Assembly: GCA_937949585.1 (NCBI GenBank)
Contig: CALEDW010000278.1
Coordinates: forward strand, 1-9,802
Source of the DNA: an uncultured Acidimicrobiia bacterium
GTDB taxonomy: Bacteria > Actinomycetota > Acidimicrobiia > IMCC26256 > CALEDW01
Reading direction: 5' to 3'
Length of the DNA: 9,802 nt
Below the pieces are notes generated by a model. That model was not told where the DNA came from. It searched no databases and was given only the letters and a program-made list of their open reading frames with translations. A program made the translations under genes and the position numbers. Below are positions 6,405 to 9,802 of the stretch, piece after piece. Position 1 is the first letter of the stretch. Each line of letters opens with the position of its first letter.

Positions 6405-7283
6405 ATGGGTGCACTGGACGGGAGGGTCGCGATCATCACCGGGGCCGGACGCGGCCTCGGACGCGAGCACGCGTTGCTGTTCGCGGCCGAGGGGGCCAAG
6501 GTGGTCGTCAACGACCTGGGCGGCGACCCCGACGGGACCGGCGCCGACCGGGCGCCGGCGCAGCTCGTCGTCGACGAGATCCGCACCCGCGGCGGCGAGG
6601 CCGTCGCCAACGTCGACAACGTCGCGACCTGGGACGGCGCACGGCGGCTCGTGCAGACCGCGGTCGAGACGTTCGGTGACCTGCACGTGCTGGTGAACAA
6701 CGCGGGGATCTTGCGCGACCGGGTGCTGGTGAACATGACCGAGGAGGAGTGGGACGCGGTCGTCACGGTGCACCTCAAGGGGCACTTCTGCCCCACCCGC
6801 TTCGCGGCCGCCTACTGGCGCGAGCAGTCGAAGGCCGGCCGAGATGTGCGGGCCTCGATCGTCCACACCAGCTCCACGTCGGGCCTGCTCGGCAACCCCG
6901 GCCAGACGAACTACGGGGCGGCCAAGAGTGGGATCGCCACCTTCGCCCAGATCTGCGCGATGGAACTCGGCCGGTACGGGGTGCGGTCGAACGCCATCGC
7001 TCCGGCTGCGCGCACCCGCCTCACCGAGCAGACGCCGGGCTTGTCGGAGATCGTGCAACCGCCGAAGGACGAGGGCGCGTTCGACGTCTGGGATCCGGCC
7101 AACGTCTCCCCGTTCGTCGCCTACCTCGCCTCCGAGTCCTGCCCGATCTCGGGCCAGGTGTTCCTCGTGCAGGGCGGGGTCGTCCAACGCTTCGCCCCGT
7201 GGTCCCCGGCCGAGAAGATCGAGAAGCCCGGCCGCTGGACGGTCGACGAGCTCGCCGCGGCCGCATCTGGGCTCGGGGTGTGA
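6405..7283 (+). CDS. SDR family oxidoreductase, MFE-2-like (3R)-hydroxyacyl-CoA dehydrogenase type
   Basis: A 292-residue classical short-chain dehydrogenase with the features of the HSD17B4/MFE-2 dehydrogenase branch, widespread in actinobacterial lipid and steroid catabolism. Cofactor loop TGAGRGLG (12-19); acidic Asp37 in VVVNDLGG, indicating NAD+ preference; NNAG 98-101; catalytic Ser157, Tyr170 and Lys174 in the SSTSG...NYGAAK block. 'VHLKGHF' at 122-128 has His where many SDRs have the Asn of the catalytic tetrad, as is common in this branch. The insertion after NDLGG (about 41-52) and the C-terminal 'WSPAEKIEKPGRW' region are also typical. Expected reaction: 3-hydroxyacyl-CoA to 3-ketoacyl-CoA. 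GGAGGA sits 3 nt before ATG 6405. It appears to be a single-gene unit with its own -10; the MaoC dehydratase upstream would make its substrate class, but lies 3.4 kb away. The exact substrate is unknown. Confidence 0.93.
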   Translation: MGALDGRVAIITGAGRGLGREHALLFAAEGAKVVVNDLGGDPDGTGADRAPAQLVVDEIRTRGGEAVANVDNVATWDGARRLVQTAVETFGDLHVLVNNAGILRDRVLVNMTEEEWDAVVTVHLKGHFCPTRFAAAYWREQSKAGRDVRASIVHTSSTSGLLGNPGQTNYGAAKSGIATFAQICAMELGRYGVRSNAIAPAARTRLTEQTPGLSEIVQPPKDEGAFDVWDPANVSPFVAYLASESCPISGQVFLVQGGVVQRFAPWSPAEKIEKPGRWTVDELAAAASGLGV

Positions 7284-7330
7284 GCCCCTCGCCGCCGCGC
7301 CCGAGTTGGCCGTTTCTGTGCACGCTGGGT

Positions 7331-7346
7331 GTGATCCGTAGATCAC
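7331..7346. repeat. Perfect inverted repeat GTGATC-CGTA-GATCAC
   Basis: Six-bp arms with a 4-nt spacer; as RNA it extends to 8 bp through a U-G and a G-C pair (7329-7348). There is no T-tract, so it is a poor classical terminator for the SDR gene 48 nt upstream; an operator is as likely. GGTGTGAT occurs at 7328-7335 and again at 7385-7392. An 11-bp palindrome GTGCC-G-GGCAC follows at 7354-7364. Confidence 0.45.
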
Positions 7347-7387
7347 GCGTTCCGTGCCGGGCACCGCGGCCTACCAGGGAGTTCGGT

Positions 7388-7423
7388 GTGATAACCATTG
7401 ACTGTCATAGTCATATGGGCTAG
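7388..7423 (+). CDS. Eleven-codon mini-ORF (leader peptide, gene remnant or chance)
   Basis: GTG 7388 is preceded by AGGGAG (7376-7381) at 6 nt and reads VITIDCHSHMG, then TAG. The peptide resembles the start of amidohydrolase family 2 proteins (I-D-x-H-x-H). Six of its eleven codons end in A or T (ATA, ATT, TGT, CAT, AGT, CAT), unlike neighbouring genes. It overlaps the first promoter-like element. It could be a leader peptide on read-through mRNA from the SDR gene, the stub of a lost gene, or coincidence. No continuation of an amidohydrolase is recognisable in any frame downstream. Confidence 0.2.
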   Translation: MITIDCHSHMG

Positions 7424-7426
7424 GCG
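7398..7426 (+). promoter_or_regulatory. Promoter-like element P1 (TTGACT, 17 bp, TAGGCG) with overlapping dyad
   Basis: TTGACT (7398-7403) and TAGGCG (7421-7426) are separated by 17 bp; the -35 is good, and the -10 lacks the final T. The dyad TGACT-GTCAT-AGTCA (7399-7413) covers the -35 and spacer, and GTCATA is repeated in tandem at 7404-7415, giving three TGAC-type half sites. A repressor site over the promoter is a plausible reading. Confidence 0.4.
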
Positions 7427-7443
7427 TCATGGCGAGCAAGGGC

Positions 7444-7472
7444 TTGACCCACCGGCCGCCTTTCCGGATAAT
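7444..7472 (+). promoter_or_regulatory. Near-consensus sigma-70-type promoter P2 (TTGACC, 17 bp, GATAAT)
   Basis: TTGACC (7444-7449) and GATAAT (7467-7472) each match the housekeeping consensus at five of six positions, with the ideal 17-bp spacing. This is the strongest promoter in the window and stands out in DNA this GC-rich. The start would be about A7478 to G7480, inside a small dyad CCACG-ATC-CGTGG (7476-7488) that could be an operator. No confident gene lies immediately downstream, so it probably drives a structured RNA or a small mRNA. Confidence 0.6.
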
Positions 7473-7554
7473 CGACCACGATCCGTGGCCTCGGGAGGCG
7501 GCACAGGCGTCTCCCGAGGTCCGGCCGGAACGGGTAGGGAGACGGGGGAACGAG

Positions 7555-7749
7555 ATGCGCCGACCGGCGAAGGGTGCCACCAGCCACCCGCCCATGCCGC
7601 GGCCCGGCTACGGGTTCGGTCGGCCGCTGCGTCCCCACCCCGAGCGGACGTCGGGGTGGTCGTGGGCGGACACCGTCGCACCTGCGAACCCGGCCGACGA
7701 CCGGTCCCGCGGCATCGGCGGCCCGATCCGCTCACCCCGGGCCGGATAG
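7555..7749 (+). CDS. Possible small protein, 64 residues, no known family
   Basis: ATG 7555 follows GGGGGA (7544-7549) by 5 nt and lies about 76 nt downstream of the predicted P2 start. The product is basic and rich in Pro, Arg and Gly (MRRPAKGATSHPPMP at the N-terminus, an aromatic patch PGYGFG and TSGWSWAD in the middle), with no membrane segment or fold I can name. Third codon positions are about 87% GC against about 73% and 76% at positions one and two; this is only a weak coding bias, and position two is higher than in the surrounding genes. The stop is 1 nt before a terminator-like stem. The same frame could start at ATG 7429. Coding status is uncertain; the composition could simply reflect GC-rich noncoding RNA. 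Confidence 0.25.
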   Translation: MRRPAKGATSHPPMPRPGYGFGRPLRPHPERTSGWSWADTVAPANPADDRSRGIGGPIRSPRAG

Positions 7750-7750
7750 T

Positions 7751-7767
7751 CCGGCCCCTCGGGCCGG
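7751..7767 (+). terminator. GC hairpin closing the 7478-7767 unit (no U-tract)
   Basis: CCGGCCC-CTC-GGGCCGG forms a perfect 7-bp stem with a 3-nt loop, 1 nt after the TAG of the small ORF and 14 nt before the transporter -10. There is no T-run after it; U-less hairpin terminators have been proposed in actinobacteria. Its position between two units favours a terminator. Confidence 0.4.
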
Positions 7768-7780
7768 CGGGGCGGGGGCG

Positions 7781-7786
7781 TAGCCT
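7781..7786 (+). promoter_or_regulatory. -10 element (TAGCCT) of the MFS transporter gene, leaderless type
   Basis: TAGCCT fits TAnnnT and starts 14 nt before GTG 7795, the same offset as at the kinase gene. Transcription would begin at or within 2 nt of the GTG. No -35 match is seen. Confidence 0.45.
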
Positions 7787-7794
7787 GCGGCCGC

Positions 7795-9309
7795 GTGAAC
7801 GGTCACGTGCCCCGCCTGCCTCGCCGTCCGGGGCGCCGTCCCGATCCGTCGGGAATCCCCGAACCGCTGGCCGAGGCGCCCGGGGTCGAGGAGGTCCCGG
7901 TGGTGGCGTGGCCGACGCTGCTGCGGGGCGCACGGGGCCGACACCACCCGGCCCGCTGGCCGGTACTGGTCGCGGTGCTGGTGGGCCTATTCGCCGTCGG
8001 CTTCAGCATCACGATCGTGGCGGTGAGCCTGCGACAGATCGCCGCGGACCTGCGCAGCGACCCGGCGACGCTCACCTGGATCGTGACGGGCCCGCTCCTG
8101 GTGCTGGCGGTGGCCATGCCGACGCTGGGCAAGCTCGGGGACGCCTACGGTCACCGGCGCTGCTACCTCATCGGCTTCGCCGGGTTCGTCGTCGGGTCGG
8201 TCGCCACCGCCGCGGCCTGGAACGGCCCCTCGCTGATCGCGATCCGCATCCTCGCCGCCGTGCCGGCCGCGGCCGCCGGACCGTCGTCGATGGCCTTGCT
8301 CATGCAGGCCTTCACCGAGCAGGAGCGGGTGAAGGCGATGGGTTGGTGGTCCCTGGTCGGGGCCGGCGCCCCGGTGATGGGGCTGGTCGCCGGTGGCCCG
8401 CTGGTGGAGGCGGTCGGCTGGCGTTGGATCTTCCTCGTCCAGGCCCCATTGGCGGCCGGCGCGCTCGCCGCCGGTGCCGTCGTGCTGCGGGAGACGCCTC
8501 GCCGGCCCCGAGCACCGCTCGACGTCGCCGGCGCGATCGCCCTGGCCGTCGCCTGTGCGACCCTTCTGGCGGGGCTCACCGCCGGCGGGCGACGGGGTTG
8601 GGCCGACCCGCTCACGGTCGGGCTCGTGCTCGCGAGCCCGGCCGCGGCGCTCGCATTCGCCCGGCTGGAGCGGCGGGCTCCCCACCCCTTGCTGCCCCTC
8701 CACTACTTCCGGGCCCGGGCGTTCAGCGCCTCGCTCGTTGCCCAGTTCGCCGCCAACTTCGCCTACATGGGCGGATTCATCCTCACCCCGCTCCTGGTGC
8801 AGGAGCGGTTCGGGTACTCGGTCGCCGCCGCCTCCGCGGCGATGGTGTTCCGCCCGGCCTCCTTCAGCCTCACCGCCCCGGTGGCCGGGCACGTCGCCGC
8901 CCGCACCGGTGAGCGTCGGGCGGCGCTGGTGGGGGCGGTCCTGCTGGCGGCGTCGATGTTCGGATTCGTCGCCGCCGTCGCCTCCGGCCGGGTCGGCCTG
9001 GTCTACGTGGGGTTGGTGGCGTCGGGGGTGGCGCTGGGCACGGCCTCCCCGGCGCTGCTCACCGCCGCCGCCGGTCCCTTCGCCCACGAGGAGCTCGGGG
9101 TGGTGAACGGGGCCCAGGGAATGGTGGCCCAGATCGGCACGGTCGCCGGGATCCAGGGGCTGGCGAGCCTGCAGGCCGCCGTGGGCGGCGCCGCCGGCTT
9201 CGGGTGGGCGTACGCCGCGGGCGGGTTCGTCGCACTGGCCGCGGTGGCGGCCGGTACCGCCCTCCCCCCGCCCGCCGCCCGCCCGGTGCGTGTGGCCGAC
9301 GCGGCCTGA
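7795..9309 (+). CDS. DHA2-type MFS transporter (14 TM, EmrB/QacA-like)
   Basis: A 504-residue membrane transporter of the drug:H+ antiporter-2 branch, likely a proton-driven exporter of unknown substrate. About 14 hydrophobic segments can be counted, the first at about residues 56-78. Motif A is GKLGDAYGHRR (112-122). The motif C-like antiporter segment is 'GAGAPVMGLVAGG' (189-201), followed by 'GWRWIF'. In TM1 the usual acidic residue of motif D1 (LDxTIV) is replaced: the sequence is FSITIV, with Ser71 at the Asp position, and the following 'LP' is 'LR'. Start choice: GTG 7795 is supported by a TAGCCT -10 at 14 nt (leaderless). GTG 7900, in frame, is a real alternative, with GAGGAGG (7888-7894) 5 nt upstream; it would remove a 35-residue Pro/Arg-rich tail that has weaker GC-ending codon use. 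The neighbour downstream is a stress protein gene with its own promoter. Confidence 0.9.
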   Translation: MNGHVPRLPRRPGRRPDPSGIPEPLAEAPGVEEVPVVAWPTLLRGARGRHHPARWPVLVAVLVGLFAVGFSITIVAVSLRQIAADLRSDPATLTWIVTGPLLVLAVAMPTLGKLGDAYGHRRCYLIGFAGFVVGSVATAAAWNGPSLIAIRILAAVPAAAAGPSSMALLMQAFTEQERVKAMGWWSLVGAGAPVMGLVAGGPLVEAVGWRWIFLVQAPLAAGALAAGAVVLRETPRRPRAPLDVAGAIALAVACATLLAGLTAGGRRGWADPLTVGLVLASPAAALAFARLERRAPHPLLPLHYFRARAFSASLVAQFAANFAYMGGFILTPLLVQERFGYSVAAASAAMVFRPASFSLTAPVAGHVAARTGERRAALVGAVLLAASMFGFVAAVASGRVGLVYVGLVASGVALGTASPALLTAAAGPFAHEELGVVNGAQGMVAQIGTVAGIQGLASLQAAVGGAAGFGWAYAAGGFVALAAVAAGTALPPPAARPVRVADAA

Positions 9310-9328
9310 CGCCGGCCGCGGGACCTTC

Positions 9329-9343
9329 GCCCCTGGCCGGGGC
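9329..9343 (+). terminator. Possible hairpin terminator after the MFS gene
   Basis: GCCCC-TGGCC-GGGGC gives a 5-bp stem with a 5-nt loop, 19 nt after the transporter stop and ahead of the next promoter. There is no U-tract. Several alternative GC pairings exist nearby, so the call is weak. Confidence 0.25.
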
Positions 9344-9356
9344 CCGGGCCGGTCCC

Positions 9357-9362
9357 TAGGCT
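9357..9362 (+). promoter_or_regulatory. -10 element (TAGGCT) upstream of the universal stress protein gene
   Basis: TAGGCT matches TAnnnT and lies 72 nt before ATG 9429, so the leader would be about 60 nt long with GGGAGGAG (9419-9426) just before the start codon. No convincing -35 is seen. It is the only such hexamer in the 119-bp gap. Confidence 0.35.
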
Positions 9363-9428
9363 CCGCCCGGGTGCCGAGGCCGGGCGCCGGGCACGGTGGT
9401 GGGGAGCACGGCCGGCACGGGAGGAGCG

Positions 9429-9802
9429 ATGCCCCACGGGTCCTACGCCAGCGTGGTGGTGCCGCTCGACGGCTCGTCGCGCGCCGAGCGGGCCCTGCCG
9501 GTGGCGCGGTCGGTCGCCGCAGCCGCAGGCGGAGGGCTGGTCCTGGTCACGGTGGTCGAGGCCGGGGCGGACGCCGCCGCCCGCCGCCTGGCCCTCGAGC
9601 AGCGCGCCGCCGAGCTGCAGCGGTACGGACCGACCGTGATCACCGTGGAGGTCGAGGTCCGCACGGGACCGGCCCTCGACGAGCTCGTCGACGTCGTCGC
9701 CTCGCTGCCCGACCCGCTCGTGTGCATGTCGACCCGGGGACGGGGAACGGTCGCGCGCACCCTGCTCGGCAGCGTCGCCGACGGCATCGTCCGGAGCGGC
9801 GT
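9429..9802 (+). CDS. Universal stress protein (UspA family), 3' end cut by window
   Basis: The frame is open to the window end, with 124 complete codons. The N-terminal strand 'VVVPLDGSSRAERALPVA' carries the conserved Asp of the nucleotide site. The C-terminal part 'STRGRGTVARTLLGSVADGIVR' holds the G-x9-G-S phosphate-binding motif of ATP-binding UspA proteins, with Ser at the first Gly position of the full G-x2-G-x9-GS pattern. One Usp domain runs about 140-150 residues, so about 20 residues or a second domain are missing. GGGAGGAG (9419-9426) precedes ATG 9429. Such proteins are cytoplasmic and usually raised under starvation, hypoxia or other stress; the specific role is unknown. Whether it is a single-domain or tandem protein cannot be told from this window. 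Confidence 0.9.
   Translation, partial: MPHGSYASVVVPLDGSSRAERALPVARSVAAAAGGGLVLVTVVEAGADAAARRLALEQRAAELQRYGPTVITVEVEVRTGPALDELVDVVASLPDPLVCMSTRGRGTVARTLLGSVADGIVRSG

Larger units (their letters stand above)
7478..7767 (+). ncRNA. Candidate structured RNA or small mRNA, about 290 nt
   Basis: Bounded by promoter P2 and a terminator-like stem. The 5' end would fold into a 14-bp stem (7487-7500 paired with 7508-7521, two G-U pairs, loop GCACAGG). Further perfect stems are CGCC/GGCG (7558-7569), GGGTG/CACCC (7573-7590) and a 9-bp stem CCACCCCGA/TCGGGGTGG (7635-7659, loop GCGGACG). I compared it by eye with RNase P RNA, tmRNA, SRP RNA and the common riboswitches and saw none of their conserved cores. 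Chance stems are frequent at this GC content, but a near-consensus promoter, an immediate 5' stem and a closing stem together argue for a real transcript. It may instead be the mRNA of the small ORF at 7555-7749. Confidence 0.4.
7284..7794. other. 511-bp intergenic region rich in regulatory structure
   Basis: No confident protein gene lies here. It contains, left to right: three short perfect dyads (7331-7346, 7354-7364, 7399-7413), an 11-codon mini-ORF with a ribosome binding site (7388-7423), two promoter-like -35/-10 pairs (7398-7426, 7444-7472), a long hairpin (7487-7521), a weak 64-codon ORF (7555-7749), a second perfect hairpin (7635-7659), a terminator-like stem (7751-7767) and the -10 of the transporter gene (7781-7786). 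The stretch 7383-7430 is clearly more AT-rich than its surroundings. The individual parts have their own entries. Confidence 0.7.

Noticed and set aside
3769..6414. Very long open frame (881 codons) on the minus strand opposite the kinase gene
   Set aside because: It is a shadow of GC-rich coding DNA: product dominated by Arg, Gly, His and Pro, no domain, and the plus strand carries a complete kinase with all motifs.
7429..7554. ATG 7429 as an upstream start of the small ORF
   Set aside because: It lies upstream of the P2 start, no Shine-Dalgarno precedes it, and the coding would have to cross the P2 promoter and the 14-bp hairpin.
7478..7770. Known RNA: RNase P RNA, tmRNA, SRP RNA, or c-di-AMP, c-di-GMP, TPP or cobalamin riboswitch
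   Set aside because: I looked for the conserved cores by eye (for example GAGGAAAGUCC, the SRP GGUCCGGAAGGAAGCAGC loop, the cobalamin box) and found none; stretches such as GGGGGAAC are too short to count. A covariance-model search is needed to be sure.
7398..8912. Plus-strand open frame through the intergenic region into the transporter gene
   Set aside because: Beyond 7795 it runs out of frame with a clear membrane transporter, and its product is Arg/Gly/Pro-rich without domains.
1..9802. CRISPR arrays, insertion sequences, tRNA genes, phage or toxin-antitoxin modules
   Set aside because: No regularly spaced repeats, transposase motifs, cloverleaf-like sequences or relevant protein families were seen on either strand.

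Overview
The window is about 9.8 kb of very GC-rich, gene-dense bacterial DNA. The base composition fits an actinobacterium, and the gene content agrees: an NAD+-dependent DNA ligase, split HadA/HadB-like MaoC dehydratases, a PASTA-type Ser/Thr kinase, an MFE-2-like short-chain dehydrogenase, a DHA2 transporter and a UspA protein. A member of the Acidimicrobiia is my guess, but the sequence alone cannot fix the class. No tRNA, rRNA, CRISPR array, insertion sequence or phage gene is visible.

Left part (1-3973, plus strand). ligA lacks only its extreme N-terminus. It is followed by a tight three-gene group: a FAS1/HadA-like hot-dog protein, a HadB-like MaoC dehydratase overlapping it by one base, and a zinc alcohol dehydrogenase 3 bp further on. 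The two hot-dog proteins probably form one (R)-specific hydratase/dehydratase. The dehydrogenase has an unusual Asp in place of the first structural-zinc Cys.

Middle (3963-6342). A small membrane-anchored protein on the minus strand and a PASTA-domain kinase on the plus strand diverge from an 82-bp gap. Each start codon has a TACCGT hexamer 13-14 nt upstream, the spacing expected for leaderless transcripts. A perfect 7+7 inverted repeat lies between the two hexamers, almost equidistant from them. This looks like a co-regulated divergent pair. The small gene overlaps the dehydrogenase tail to tail by 11 bp.

Right part (6363-9802). An SDR of the (3R)-hydroxyacyl-CoA dehydrogenase type is followed by 511 bp with no confident gene but much structure. 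It holds several perfect dyads, an 11-codon mini-ORF, two TTGAC(T/C) promoters of which the second is near consensus (TTGACC-17 bp-GATAAT), a 14-bp hairpin at the predicted 5' end of the RNA, a 64-codon possible small ORF, and a GC hairpin 1 nt after its stop. This is the best candidate here for something undescribed: a discrete transcription unit of about 290 nt, either a structured RNA or a small-protein mRNA. A DHA2-type MFS transporter, apparently leaderless, and the start of a universal stress protein gene close the window.

The MaoC pair, the dehydrogenase and the SDR could all serve acyl-CoA or acyl-ACP chemistry (lipid or steroid side chains), but they are not one operon. The kinase is apart from the cell-division genes that usually surround PASTA kinases in actinobacteria.
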